Below, piece after piece: positions 1-8,441 of a stretch of 64,000 nucleotides of DNA. This DNA comes from VAZQ01 sp035693615 (lineage in GTDB: Bacteria > Pseudomonadota > Alphaproteobacteria > Rhizobiales > Xanthobacteraceae), in NCBI GenBank assembly GCA_035693615.1, contig DASSGH010000026.1:1-64000 (forward strand), read 5' to 3'. Below the pieces are notes generated by a model. That model did no database searches. It saw nothing but the letters and a program-made list of their open reading frames with translations, and was not told the DNA's origin. The position numbers were made by a program, and so were the translations under genes. Position 1 is the stretch's first letter; each line of letters starts with the position of its first letter.

Positions 1-1
1 G

Positions 2-2680
2 CTGGGGTGGAAGGAATTCGAGATGGAGGTGGTGCGCGACAAGCGCGACAACTGCATCATTGTGTGCTCGATCGAGAATCTCGATCCGATGGGCGTGCAT
101 ACCGGCGATTCGATCACGATCGCACCCGCGCTCACGCTTACCGACAAGGAATACCAGATCATGCGCGACGCCTCGATTGCGGTGTTGCGCGAGATCGGCG
201 TGGAGACCGGCGGATCGAATGTGCAGTTTGCGGTCAATCCCGCGGACGGGCGGCTGGTGATCATCGAGATGAATCCGCGCGTGTCGCGCTCTTCCGCGCT
301 CGCCTCGAAGGCAACCGGCTTCCCCATCGCGAAGGTCGCGGCCAAGCTCGCGGTCGGCTACTCGCTCGACGAGATCGCCAATGATATCACCGGCGGCGCC
401 ACTCCCGCCTCGTTCGAGCCGACCATCGATTACGTGGTCACCAAAATCCCCCGCTTCGCGTTCGAGAAGTTTCCCGGCGCCGAGCCGATCCTGACCACGT
501 CGATGAAATCCGTCGGCGAGGCGATGGCGATTGGCCGCACGTTTCAGGAGAGCCTGCAGAAGGCGCTGCGGTCGCTCGAAAACGGCTTCACCGGGCTCGA
601 CGAGATCGCAATCGAGGGACTCGGCCAGGGCGACGACAAGAACGCGGTGCGCGCCGCGCTCGGCACGCCAACGCCCGAGCGCATCCTCAAGGTGGCGCAG
701 GCGATGCGGCTCGGATTTTCCGACCAGGACATCCACGCCTCCTGCAGGATCGATCCGTGGTTCCTGGCCGAGATCCGCGGCCTGATCGATGCCGAGGCCG
801 AGATCCGCGCCAAGGGCCTGCCGGCGAGCGCAGGCGCGCTGCGCCGCCTCAAGGCCATGGGCTTTTCCGATGCGCGGCTCGGCTACCTCACCGGAATCGC
901 GCCCGCGACGGTCACACAGCGGCGCCGCGGCCTCGGGGTTCGGCCGGTGTTCAAGCGCATCGACAGTTGCGCCGCGGAGTTCGCCTCGCCCACCGCCTAC
1001 ATGTACTCGACCTATGCCGCGCCGTTTGCCGGAGCGCCGGTGTGCGAGGCCGCCCCCTCGAACAAGAACAAGATCGTCATCCTGGGCGGCGGGCCAAACC
1101 GCATCGGCCAAGGCATCGAATTCGACTATTGCTGCTGCCACGCCGCCTTCGCGCTCAAGGAGGCGGGCTACGAAACGATCATGGTCAATTGCAACCCAGA
1201 GACCGTCTCGACCGACTACGACACCTCCGACCGGCTCTACTTCGAGCCGCTGACCGCCGAGGATGTGCTCGAGATCATTGAGACGGAGCGCTCCAGCGGA
1301 CACTTGCGTGGCGTGGTCGTGCAGTTCGGCGGCCAGACGCCGCTCAAGCTCGCTGAGGCGCTGGAACAAGCGAAAATTCCGATCCTCGGGACCTCTCCCG
1401 ACATGATCGACCTGGCCGAGGACCGCGATCGTTTTAAGCAGCTCCTCCACAAGCTCAAGCTGCGCCAGCCCACTAGCGGCGTCGCCACCAGCCCTAAGCA
1501 GGCCCGCGCGATCGCCGAGGAAGTCGGCTATCCGATCGTGATCCGCCCCTCCTACGTGCTCGGCGGGCGCGCCATGGAGATCGTCGCTGACACCGCGCAG
1601 CTCGAGCGCTACATCGCGCGGCTCGCCGGCGTCCTCGACCGCCCCTCCGAGCTCGTGGTCTCGTCCAAGCGTCCGCTGCTGATCGACCGATATCTCTCCG
1701 ACGCGATCGAAGTCGACGTCGACTGCCTCGCCGACGGCAAGGACACGACCGTCGTGGGCATCATGGAGCACATCGAAGAGGCGGGCATCCACTCGGGCGA
1801 CAGCGCCTGTGCGCTGCCGCCGCATTCGCTCAGCAAGGCCGCCATTGCCGAAATCGAGCGGCAGACGCGGGCGCTCGCGCTCGCGCTCAAGGTCGGCGGC
1901 CTGATGAACGTGCAATACGCCATCAAGGACGGCGACATTTACGTGCTCGAGGTCAATCCGCGGGCCTCACGCACGGTGCCCTTCGTCGCCAAGGTGATCG
2001 GCGTTCCGGTGGCCAAGATCGCCGCCCGGATCATGGCCGGGGAGACGTTGGCGAGCTTCGCCCTCAAGCCCGCGGCATTCGACCATATCGGGGTGAAGGA
2101 GGCGGTCTTTCCCTTCGCCCGCTTTCCCGGCGTCGATACGGTGCTCGGGCCGGAGATGAAATCAACCGGGGAGGTGATGGGCATCGACCGCAACTTCGCC
2201 ATCGCTTTTGCGAAGAGTCAGATCGGCGGGGGCTCCCGGCTACCGCGGGCCGGCACAGTCTTCGTCTCGGTCCGGGACGCCGACAAACCCCGCGTTCTGG
2301 AGGCCGTTCGCCTTCTGGTCTCGCTGGGGTTCCGCATCATCGCCACATCGGGCACCCAGCGCTATTTCGCCGAGCAGGGGCTGCCGGCCGGGCGGATCAA
2401 TAAGGTACTGGAAGGCCGTCCCCATATCGTGGATGCCATCGCAAACGGCGAGGTTCAACTGGTTTTCAACACTACCGAAGGGGCGACCGCCCTGGCCGAC
2501 AGCCGCTCGCTGCGGCGCGCCGCCCTCTTGCATAAAGTGCCGTACTACACCACTCTTTCTGGGGCCGTCGCCGCAGCGCAGGGAATCAAAGCTTATCTCG
2601 GGGGCGACCTCGAGGTGCGCGCGCTGCAGAGCTATTTCGGCGGCAGCGCCGCATCCGGGAAACCGGGGCCGGTCGCCTGA
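2..2680 (+). CDS. carB: carbamoyl-phosphate synthase large subunit, 5'-truncated by window
   Basis: This is the C-terminal 892 residues of CarB, which makes carbamoyl phosphate for arginine and pyrimidine synthesis from bicarbonate, ATP and ammonia supplied by CarA. The reading frame is open from base 2 and enters with LGWKEFEMEVVRD, a stretch conserved about 210 residues into the E. coli protein, so the true start lies upstream. Visible parts in order: the end of the first ATP-grasp half (EMNPRVSRSSALASKATG), the oligomerisation domain, the second ATP-grasp half (GGGPNRIGQGIEFDYCC, then EVNPRASRTVPFVAKV) and the C-terminal MGS-like allosteric domain (VFVSVRDADKPRVL, then ATSGTQRYF). Both halves look intact. 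It is followed by greA on the same strand. Confidence 0.97.
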   Translation: MGWKEFEMEVVRDKRDNCIIVCSIENLDPMGVHTGDSITIAPALTLTDKEYQIMRDASIAVLREIGVETGGSNVQFAVNPADGRLVIIEMNPRVSRSSALASKATGFPIAKVAAKLAVGYSLDEIANDITGGATPASFEPTIDYVVTKIPRFAFEKFPGAEPILTTSMKSVGEAMAIGRTFQESLQKALRSLENGFTGLDEIAIEGLGQGDDKNAVRAALGTPTPERILKVAQAMRLGFSDQDIHASCRIDPWFLAEIRGLIDAEAEIRAKGLPASAGALRRLKAMGFSDARLGYLTGIAPATVTQRRRGLGVRPVFKRIDSCAAEFASPTAYMYSTYAAPFAGAPVCEAAPSNKNKIVILGGGPNRIGQGIEFDYCCCHAAFALKEAGYETIMVNCNPETVSTDYDTSDRLYFEPLTAEDVLEIIETERSSGHLRGVVVQFGGQTPLKLAEALEQAKIPILGTSPDMIDLAEDRDRFKQLLHKLKLRQPTSGVATSPKQARAIAEEVGYPIVIRPSYVLGGRAMEIVADTAQLERYIARLAGVLDRPSELVVSSKRPLLIDRYLSDAIEVDVDCLADGKDTTVVGIMEHIEEAGIHSGDSACALPPHSLSKAAIAEIERQTRALALALKVGGLMNVQYAIKDGDIYVLEVNPRASRTVPFVAKVIGVPVAKIAARIMAGETLASFALKPAAFDHIGVKEAVFPFARFPGVDTVLGPEMKSTGEVMGIDRNFAIAFAKSQIGGGSRLPRAGTVFVSVRDADKPRVLEAVRLLVSLGFRIIATSGTQRYFAEQGLPAGRINKVLEGRPHIVDAIANGEVQLVFNTTEGATALADSRSLRRAALLHKVPYYTTLSGAVAAAQGIKAYLGGDLEVRALQSYFGGSAASGKPGPVA

Positions 2681-2784
2681 CGGTACGTGTTTGGGACAGG
2701 ATTCAGGGTCGCGTGGCCGGATGTGCTTCGGCCCGCGATCGGAATTATTGTCTCTCGGCTGAAGTCGGAGGCTCGAAGGAACAG

Positions 2785-3258
2785 ATGGATAAGATCCCGA
2801 TGACGGCAGAGGGCCATGCGGCGCTCGCAAACGAGCTCAAGCACCGCCAGCAGGTCGAGCGGCCGCGCATCATCCAGCAGATTACCGATGCGCGCACGCA
2901 CGGCGATTTGTCCGAGAATGCCGAATACCACGCGGCGAAGGAGACGCAGTCGCACAACGAGACGCGCATCGCCGAACTCGAGGACAAGCTCGCGCGTGCT
3001 GAGGTCATCGACGTTTCGAAGCTCTCGGGCGACACCATCACATTCGGCGCGACCGTGACGCTTGTCGACGAGGATACCGAGAAGAAACAGGTGTGGCAGC
3101 TCGTCGGCGAGCCCGAAGCCGACGCCAAGAAAGGCAAGATCTCGATCACCTCGCCGCTCGCACGCGCGCTCATCGGCAAGGGTAAGGGCACCAGCGTCGA
3201 GGTGATGACGCCAAGCGGGGCCAAGGCTTACGAGATCAAAAAGGTCGAGTGGCGATAG
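2785..3258 (+). CDS. greA: transcription elongation factor GreA
   Basis: GreA binds the secondary channel of RNA polymerase and stimulates transcript cleavage in backtracked complexes. From the chosen ATG the protein is 157 residues, the usual family length. The N-terminal coiled coil carries the tip motif GDLSENAEYHAAKE with the acidic pair D41 and E44 at the same positions as in E. coli. The C-terminal FKBP-like domain ends in KAYEIKKVEWR. The frame is open upstream to 2713, but the ATG at 2785 has a GAAGGA ribosome site six bases away and gives the standard N-terminus MDKIPMT. It follows carB by about 100 bases. Confidence 0.97.
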   Translation: MDKIPMTAEGHAALANELKHRQQVERPRIIQQITDARTHGDLSENAEYHAAKETQSHNETRIAELEDKLARAEVIDVSKLSGDTITFGATVTLVDEDTEKKQVWQLVGEPEADAKKGKISITSPLARALIGKGKGTSVEVMTPSGAKAYEIKKVEWR

Positions 3259-3329
3259 CGGAGCAGTCCTAGACGCCGCGAGAGGGGGCTAGGCCGACGG
3301 GCGAAGCGCCGGGCCCGCGGGGCATTTCC

Positions 3330-4358
3330 ATGAAGTTCGGCGTGTTCGATCACATGGACGACGCAGGCGGTCCGCTTGCCAAGCTCTATGCCGACCGACT
3401 TGAGTTGATCGAGGCCTATGACCGCAGCGGCATCTATGGCTATCACCTCGCCGAGCACCATTCGACGCCGCTCGGCTGCGCTGCCTCGCCTGGACTATTG
3501 CTCGCTGCGCTGACGCAGCGCACCACCAGCTTGCGCTTCGGCCCTCTCGTCTACCTCCTGCCGTTCTATCACCCGCTGCGCTTGATCGAGGAAATCTGCA
3601 TGCTCGATCAGATGAGCGGCGGGCGCCTCGAACTCGGGATCGGTCGGGGCGTGTCGCCGTTCGAGACCCGTGCGTACGGGCTCGACTTCGCGCAGACAGG
3701 AGAGATCTACCACGAAGCATTCCAGCTCATTCTCAAGGGCCTCGCCTCTGACGAGCTGACGTTCGAAGGCAAGCACTACCAGTTTCACAAAGTGCCGATG
3801 ATTTTGCGGCCGCTGCAGCGCCCGCATCCGCCATTGTGGTACGGGATCACGATTCCCGAAAACGCCGATTGGCCGGCGGCAAACGACGTCAACATCGTGA
3901 CGATCGCGCTCCGGCCGGCGGTGCGCATGATTCTCGATCGCTACCGCGCCGAACGAGCCCGGCTCGGCAAGACGCATCATCTGTTCATGGGGGTCGCGCG
4001 CCATCTAGTGGTGGCGGACAGCGATGAGGCCGCGCTTGCGATCGCACGGCGCGCCTATCCGCGCTGGCGCGGCAACTTCCGCTGGTTGTTCGCGCAGCAT
4101 GGCGCCGAGCCGCGGATCGCGACGCTTTACCCGCCCACTTTCGACGAACTCGCAGGCATCGACAACGCGGTCGCGGGATCCCCGCGCACGGTCCGCGATT
4201 TCATCGCCGCGGAGATCGAGGCGACCGGCAGCAACTATTTCGTGTCTTGGCTGGCGTTCGGCGACATGACGCTCCAGGAATCGCTGCGTTCGCTCGAGCT
4301 GTTCACGCGCGAGGTGATGCCTGCCTTCGCCAGCATGCCCGCCGACGCGGCGCAATGA
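3330..4358 (+). CDS. LLM-class (luciferase-like) flavin-dependent oxidoreductase
   Basis: A 342-residue single-domain protein of the bacterial luciferase/F420-type TIM-barrel superfamily. It starts MKFGVFDHMDD and contains a typical central segment, LDQMSGGRLELGIGRGVSPFE, where the barrel binds the flavin phosphate. Members are FMN- or F420-using monooxygenases and reductases acting on small organic substrates; the substrate here cannot be read from the sequence. The ribosome site is weak (GGGGCATTTCC before ATG). It ends 35 bases from the convergent Lrp-family gene, so it is likely transcribed alone or with greA. Confidence 0.85.
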   Translation: MKFGVFDHMDDAGGPLAKLYADRLELIEAYDRSGIYGYHLAEHHSTPLGCAASPGLLLAALTQRTTSLRFGPLVYLLPFYHPLRLIEEICMLDQMSGGRLELGIGRGVSPFETRAYGLDFAQTGEIYHEAFQLILKGLASDELTFEGKHYQFHKVPMILRPLQRPHPPLWYGITIPENADWPAANDVNIVTIALRPAVRMILDRYRAERARLGKTHHLFMGVARHLVVADSDEAALAIARRAYPRWRGNFRWLFAQHGAEPRIATLYPPTFDELAGIDNAVAGSPRTVRDFIAAEIEATGSNYFVSWLAFGDMTLQESLRSLELFTREVMPAFASMPADAAQ

Positions 4359-4393
4359 TTTCCAGCAGATGGGGCCGCACCGACAAGCTCGAC

Positions 4394-4903
4394 TTAGCGC
4401 GCCTTGAGGTTTAGCGGCACCATGGCGGCGTCCTTGGAATTGCGTAGCGTCAGCGAAGTCTTGACGTTGCGTACGTGCGGCGCCGCCGTGAGCTCGGCAA
4501 CGAAATCCTGGAAGGTCTTGAGATCCGGCGCCACGCATTTGAGGATGAAGTCGATTTCGCCGGAGAGCATCCAGCATTCGCGCACCAGCGGTTGGGCGCG
4601 CACGAAATCCTCGAAAGCCTTGAGATCGGCGTCCGCCTGGCTCGTCAGGTGCACCATTGCGAAGACGGTCACCTCGTAGCCGAGCCGTTTCTCGTCGAGC
4701 AGGGCGCGGTAGCCCTTGATGTAGCCGGCCTGCTCAAGGGCGCGCACCCGCCGCAGGCAGGGCGGAGCCGAGATGCCGACGCGGCGGGCAAGCTCGACAT
4801 TGGTGATTCGGCCGTCCTCCTGCAGTTCCTCGAGAATCTGCTTATCAATGGCGTCAAGACGGGCGGGCACGGAAAGCTCCGAGACTAGCCTTTGCTGACC
4901 CAA
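4394..4903 (-). CDS. Lrp/AsnC family transcriptional regulator
   Basis: A 169-residue regulator with an N-terminal winged helix-turn-helix (about residues 18-60: LDAIDKQILEELQEDGRIT, then ELARRVGISAPPCLRRVRAL) and a C-terminal RAM ligand-binding and oligomerisation domain (VHLTSQADADLKAFEDFV, then CWMLSGEIDFILKCVAPD). Family members respond to amino acids and control amino acid metabolism or transport. It is divergently transcribed from trxB with a 286-base intergenic region, an arrangement compatible with autoregulation or control of trxB, though nothing in the sequence proves this. An internal start a few codons later would be equally possible. Confidence 0.92.
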   Translation of the reverse strand: MGQQRLVSELSVPARLDAIDKQILEELQEDGRITNVELARRVGISAPPCLRRVRALEQAGYIKGYRALLDEKRLGYEVTVFAMVHLTSQADADLKAFEDFVRAQPLVRECWMLSGEIDFILKCVAPDLKTFQDFVAELTAAPHVRNVKTSLTLRNSKDAAMVPLNLKAR

Positions 4904-5011
4904 CTGTTAGCAACAGGGCGCCGGCGGCGCGAAACATTATTACTTGCCGGTATTTGGCCACCGGCGCCGCCATTTGGCTTTCACAAGCTTGTGGTTCCTG
5001 GTCTGCATATC

Positions 5012-5039
5012 TTGCATAGCTGCCGCGAAGTCATAAATT
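5012..5039 (+). promoter_or_regulatory. candidate sigma-70 promoter for trxB
   Basis: TTGCAT and TAAATT are separated by 16 bases in the divergent lrp-trxB intergenic region and point towards trxB. This is a pattern match only; it would give a leader of roughly 145 bases. The same intergenic region also holds G+C-rich inverted sequences (GGCGCCGG near 4919 and ACCGGCGCC near 4961) of unknown meaning. Confidence 0.3.
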
Positions 5040-5189
5040 GTGCAGAGCATCATGCGCGTCGCGACCGGTCCCCGCGCGCCTAGGGACGACCGGTAACGGC
5101 GGGGAGGCGCGACGGCGCGTACCGCAAAACGACGCCTCTGGGCGATTTGCCGACGCTCTTGGCCTCCAGCGCAGCAGGGGTCTTCGTGG

Positions 5190-6161
5190 ATGGGCCAGAT
5201 GAACCGCGCCAAGCTCGTCATCATCGGTTCGGGGGCTGCCGGCTATACCGCCGGCATCTATGCCGCCCGCGCGATGCTCGAGCCCGTGTTGCTTCAAGGC
5301 ATTCAGCCGGGCGGGCAGCTCACCATCACCACCGACGTGGAGAACTACCCCGGCTTCGCCGACGTCATCCAGGGCCCGTGGCTCATGGAGCAGATGCAAA
5401 AGCAGGCCGAGCACGTCGGGACCAGGCTCATCGCCGACCATGTGAACAAGGTCGATCTGCGCCGCCGGCCATTCCGGATCGAATGCGATTCTGGCGACGG
5501 CTATCTCGCCGACAGCCTGATCGTGGCGACCGGCGCTCAGGCGCGCTGGCTCGAGTTGCCGTCGGAGCAAAAATTCAAGGGCTATGGCGTTTCCGCCTGC
5601 GCCACCTGCGACGGCTTCTTTTACCGCGGCAAGGAGGTGCTGGTGATCGGCGGCGGTAATACCGCGGTCGAGGAAGCCCTCTTCCTCACTAATTTCGCGG
5701 CCACCGTTACCGTCGTCCACCGGCGCGATAGCTTCCGCGCGGAAAAGATCCTGCAGGATCGCCTGTTCAAGAATCCGAAGATTTCGGTGATCTGGGACAC
5801 TGTGCTCGAGGAGGTCATTGGCGAGGAGAGCCCGCTCAAGGTGAAGGGCGCGATCCTGCGCAACGTCAAAACCGGCGCGCTCACCGAGCGCACTGCTGAT
5901 GGCGTATTCATCGCCATCGGCCACACGCCCGCCTCCGAGCTGTTCGTGGGACAGTTGGACATGAAGCCCTCGGGCTACATCAAGACCGCGCCGTTCTCGA
6001 CCGTAACCTCGGTATCCGGCGTGTTTGCCGCCGGCGACGTCACCGACGATGTCTATCGCCAGGCGGTCACCGCCGCGGGGCAAGGCTGCATGGCCGCGCT
6101 CGAGGCCGAACGCTACCTCGCTCGGCAGGGCGAGGCGGAACCGGCCGTCGCGGCGGAGTGA
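5190..6161 (+). CDS. trxB: thioredoxin-disulfide reductase
   Basis: Low-molecular-weight thioredoxin reductase transferring electrons from NADPH through FAD and a redox-active disulfide to thioredoxin. The FAD-binding motif GSGAAG (residues 13-18), the catalytic CATC (137-140) and the NADPH motif GGGNTA (154-159) are all present, as is the C-terminal FAD motif GVFAAGDVTD. Length 323 residues is typical. The start at 5190 gives MGQMNRAKL; a second ATG lies three codons later. The stop overlaps the longest frame of the following LysR gene, so the two are probably co-transcribed. Confidence 0.96.
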   Translation: MGQMNRAKLVIIGSGAAGYTAGIYAARAMLEPVLLQGIQPGGQLTITTDVENYPGFADVIQGPWLMEQMQKQAEHVGTRLIADHVNKVDLRRRPFRIECDSGDGYLADSLIVATGAQARWLELPSEQKFKGYGVSACATCDGFFYRGKEVLVIGGGNTAVEEALFLTNFAATVTVVHRRDSFRAEKILQDRLFKNPKISVIWDTVLEEVIGEESPLKVKGAILRNVKTGALTERTADGVFIAIGHTPASELFVGQLDMKPSGYIKTAPFSTVTSVSGVFAAGDVTDDVYRQAVTAAGQGCMAALEAERYLARQGEAEPAVAAE

Positions 6162-6181
6162 CGGTCTTGCCGGGTGTGCCA

Positions 6182-7081
6182 ATGAGCATGGACTGGGACA
6201 AGCTGAAGGTCTTCCACGCCGCCGCCGAGGCCGGCAGCTTTACCCATGCCGGCGAGCAGCTGGGACTCTCCCAATCGGCAGTGTCGCGGCAGGTTTCGGC
6301 GCTGGAGCAGGAGCTCGGCGGGTCGCTATTCCATCGCCATGCGCGCGGGCTCATTCTCACCGAGCAGGGCGAGTTGCTGCATCACACCGCGCACGACGTT
6401 TTCATGAAGCTCGAGGCGGCGCGCGCAAAGCTGACCGACAGCCGCGAGCGGCCGAACGGGGAGCTGCGGGTGCAGACCACCCCCGGCATTGGCGTCCACT
6501 GGCTCACGCCGCGCTTGGGCGAATTCATCGAGCTTTATCCCGACGTGCATGTCACGCTGATCACGACCGACGAGGAACTCGACCTGGCGATGCGGGAGGC
6601 GGACGTGGCGATTCGCCTGCGCCTGCCGACGCAGCCCGATTTGATCCAGCGCAAGCTGTTCTCGGTGCGATTTCACGCTTACGCCTCGCCGGAATACGTC
6701 AAGCGGTTCGGCACGCCGCGGGCGCTCGACGACCTGGACAATCATCGCATCCTGCTGCTGGGCGGTAGCACGGTCCCCAATTATCTCGAGAATCGGCGCT
6801 GGCTGATCGAGGTCGGACGCAACGGAAAGGGTGCGCGCACGCCAGTGCTGACTATCAACAGCGTGCTCGGCGTGCTGCGCGCATGCCAGCGGGGAATCGG
6901 CATTGCCTTGCTGCCGGACTACTTGGTCGAGGAGAATGGCGGACTGGTGCAATTGTTCGGCGAGTCCGACACCATCGCCCTCGATGCCTATTTCGTCTAC
7001 CCGGAAGAGCTCAAAACGGTGGCCCGGGTGCAGGTGTTCCGAGACTTTCTCGTCGCAAAAGCACAGCGCTGGCATTTCTAG
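6182..7081 (+). CDS. LysR family transcriptional regulator
   Basis: A 299-residue LysR-type regulator with an N-terminal winged helix-turn-helix (residues about 7-65: KLKVFHAAAEAGSFTHAGEQ, then LSQSAVSRQVSALEQELG) and a C-terminal periplasmic-binding-protein-like effector domain. The open frame extends to a GTG at 6158, overlapping the trxB stop, but ATG at 6182 (MSMDWDKLKVF) is the usual start in this subfamily. It directly follows trxB, a gene pairing common in Bradyrhizobium-like genomes. The target is unknown; it is the last gene before the pqq region and is separated from it by a terminator. Confidence 0.92.
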   Translation: MSMDWDKLKVFHAAAEAGSFTHAGEQLGLSQSAVSRQVSALEQELGGSLFHRHARGLILTEQGELLHHTAHDVFMKLEAARAKLTDSRERPNGELRVQTTPGIGVHWLTPRLGEFIELYPDVHVTLITTDEELDLAMREADVAIRLRLPTQPDLIQRKLFSVRFHAYASPEYVKRFGTPRALDDLDNHRILLLGGSTVPNYLENRRWLIEVGRNGKGARTPVLTINSVLGVLRACQRGIGIALLPDYLVEENGGLVQLFGESDTIALDAYFVYPEELKTVARVQVFRDFLVAKAQRWHF

Positions 7082-7197
7082 CGCGCATAGCGCGCGTGCG
7101 CGGCCCCTCAAATCCGACGATCCGTTGCCTGCCCGCTTGCCGCATGGCTGGCATGCAAGCCTTTGCATTGTGTGGGAAAATCGTCCCTGCATACTGC

Positions 7198-7330
7198 GCT
7201 GACTGGCGGCCGGCGGTTGCCCATCCTCCCAGATTGCAATCGTAGCGCCGTCAGCTGTTCCCCTCTGGAAGGTGATTGTCGGCCCCCGCGCCGACAAACT
7301 GCAACCGGACCCGAAAGGGTCCGGTTTTTC
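7198..7330 (+). ncRNA. candidate small RNA ending in tandem hairpins
   Basis: The 354-base gap between lysR and pqqA has no convincing gene but is highly structured. Possible promoter elements TTGTGT (7168-7173) and CATACT (7190-7195) are 16 bases apart. They are followed by a long stem (GCTGAC at 7198 with GTCAGC at 7249) enclosing TTGC/GCAA with an exposed CATCCTCCC loop (an anti-Shine-Dalgarno-like sequence), then a perfect 8-bp hairpin (7276-7297), then a strong terminator (7303-7330). Exposed CUCC-rich loops are typical of trans-acting rhizobial small RNAs such as the alpha-r14 family, but I do not recognise this RNA as a known family. It could instead be a decayed leader or the long 3' end of lysR. 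Confidence 0.35.
7276..7330 (+). terminator. tandem hairpin Rho-independent terminator upstream of pqqA
   Basis: Hairpin 1 is TTGTCGGC/GCCGACAA around a six-base loop (7276-7297). Hairpin 2 is AACCGGACCC/GGGTCCGGTT around a GAAA tetraloop (7303-7326), followed by a T-rich run. Both stems are perfect. The second has the textbook form of an intrinsic terminator on the plus strand and would insulate pqqA from lysR. Confidence 0.85.
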
Positions 7331-7375
7331 TTTGCGCTCCGTTGACGAAAGCTCGCCGTCCCGCGCCTTCGGTCC

Positions 7376-7404
7376 TTGCGCACGGGGCCGCCTCGCCCTA
7401 GTTT
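7376..7404 (+). promoter_or_regulatory. candidate promoter of the pqq operon
   Basis: TTGCGC and TAGTTT lie 17 bases apart, about 32 bases upstream of the pqqA start and just downstream of the terminator. The match to the sigma-70 consensus is moderate; the position is what makes it credible. Confidence 0.35.
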
Positions 7405-7435
7405 CCTGCTGTTCCGATATCTAGGGAAGGCGACC

Positions 7436-7513
7436 ATGGCCTGGACAACCCCGACCCTCGTTGAGATCTGCATCGGCCTGGAGATCAACGGGTATTTGCC
7501 GGCCGAGCTCTGA
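7436..7513 (+). CDS. pqqA: PQQ precursor peptide PqqA
   Basis: A 25-residue peptide, the substrate from which pyrroloquinoline quinone is built. It begins MAWTTP and carries the invariant E-x3-Y pair (E16 and Y20 in LEINGY) whose side chains are cross-linked by the radical SAM enzyme PqqE. A GGGAAGG ribosome site precedes the ATG by five bases. It is too short for most gene finders but lies exactly where expected, 22 bases before pqqB. The high expression usual for pqqA would fit the promoter and terminator found immediately upstream. Confidence 0.95.
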   Translation: MAWTTPTLVEICIGLEINGYLPAEL

Positions 7514-7535
7514 TCCCCACTTGCGTCGATCCTGA

Positions 7536-8441
7536 ATGGGGCGATTGACCGCCCGCGTCCTGGGTTCGGCGGCGGGGGGAGGTTTTCCGCAATGGAACTG
7601 TCGCTGCCCGACATGCCGTTTGGCATGGGCGGGTGACGCGCGCGTGCAGCCGCGCACGCAGGCAAGTCTCGCCGTCACCGCCGACGGCGAGAACTGGCTT
7701 TTGATCAACGCCTCCCCCGACCTTCCCCAGCAGATTCGGCACTCGCAGGCGCTACGTCCGCGCAATGGCACGCGTGGAAGCCCGATCAAAGCGGTGTTGC
7801 TCACGGGTGCCGAGATCGATCAAGTCGCAGGTTTGCTGAGCTTGCGGGAACGTGAGCCATTCTTGCTGTGCGCTACGGCCGTCACGCTTGCCGCGCTCGC
7901 GCAGAACGCCATGTTCGGCGTGCTGGCGCCCGACGTGGTGACCCGCAAGGCGGTCGCTGCCGCAGCGGCGTTCATGCTCCCCGGCGGATTGCAGGCGCAA
8001 CTGTTCACCGTCCCTGGGAAGGTGCCGCTCTATCTCGAAAACGACAGCCCGCAGACCGCCGGCGAGACCGAGGCAAACGTCGGCATCGAGCTTTGCGCCG
8101 GCAACGCGCGCATAGTGTATATACCCGGCGCGGCGACGGTGACGCCGGCGATGCGGGCACGGATGGAAGGCGCCGATATCGTCTTCTTCGACGGCACCCT
8201 CTTTCGCGACGATGAGATGATCACGACCGGTACCGGCGCAAAGACCGGCCGCCGCATGGGGCACATGCCGATCGACGGGGACGATGGTTCTCTCGCCGCT
8301 CTCCGGAGCCTCTCGGGGCGGCGCGTCTATGTGCACATCAACAACACCAACCCGATCCTGATCGCCGGTTCGCCCGAGCGTCTGCATGTCGAGGCTCAGG
8401 GCTGGGAAATTGCCGAAGACGGAATGGAGATCACGTTGTGA
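7536..8441 (+). CDS. pqqB: PQQ biosynthesis protein PqqB
   Basis: PqqB is a metallo-beta-lactamase-fold protein of PQQ biosynthesis, proposed to hydroxylate the tyrosine part of the intermediate. The 301-residue protein starts with the family N-terminus (RVLGSAAGGGFPQWNC) and the Cys cluster C22-x-C24-x2-C27. The place of the canonical metal-binding HxHxDH loop is taken by LTGAEIDQVAGLLSLRE, as is usual in PqqB, with Gln following the Asp. The C-terminal segment YVHINNTNPIL is characteristic. Its stop overlaps the GTG start of pqqC (GTGA), indicating translational coupling. Confidence 0.95.
   Translation: MGRLTARVLGSAAGGGFPQWNCRCPTCRLAWAGDARVQPRTQASLAVTADGENWLLINASPDLPQQIRHSQALRPRNGTRGSPIKAVLLTGAEIDQVAGLLSLREREPFLLCATAVTLAALAQNAMFGVLAPDVVTRKAVAAAAAFMLPGGLQAQLFTVPGKVPLYLENDSPQTAGETEANVGIELCAGNARIVYIPGAATVTPAMRARMEGADIVFFDGTLFRDDEMITTGTGAKTGRRMGHMPIDGDDGSLAALRSLSGRRVYVHINNTNPILIAGSPERLHVEAQGWEIAEDGMEITL

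Noticed and set aside
5031..6182. Long antisense open frame (383 codons) opposite trxB
   Set aside because: It is a high-G+C shadow of the trxB codons, with low-complexity Gly/Ala/Arg/His composition, no domain and no ribosome site.
7082..7330. tmRNA or signal recognition particle RNA in the lysR-pqqA gap
   Set aside because: Neither a tag-coding segment nor the conserved SRP loop is present; only hairpins and a terminator are seen.
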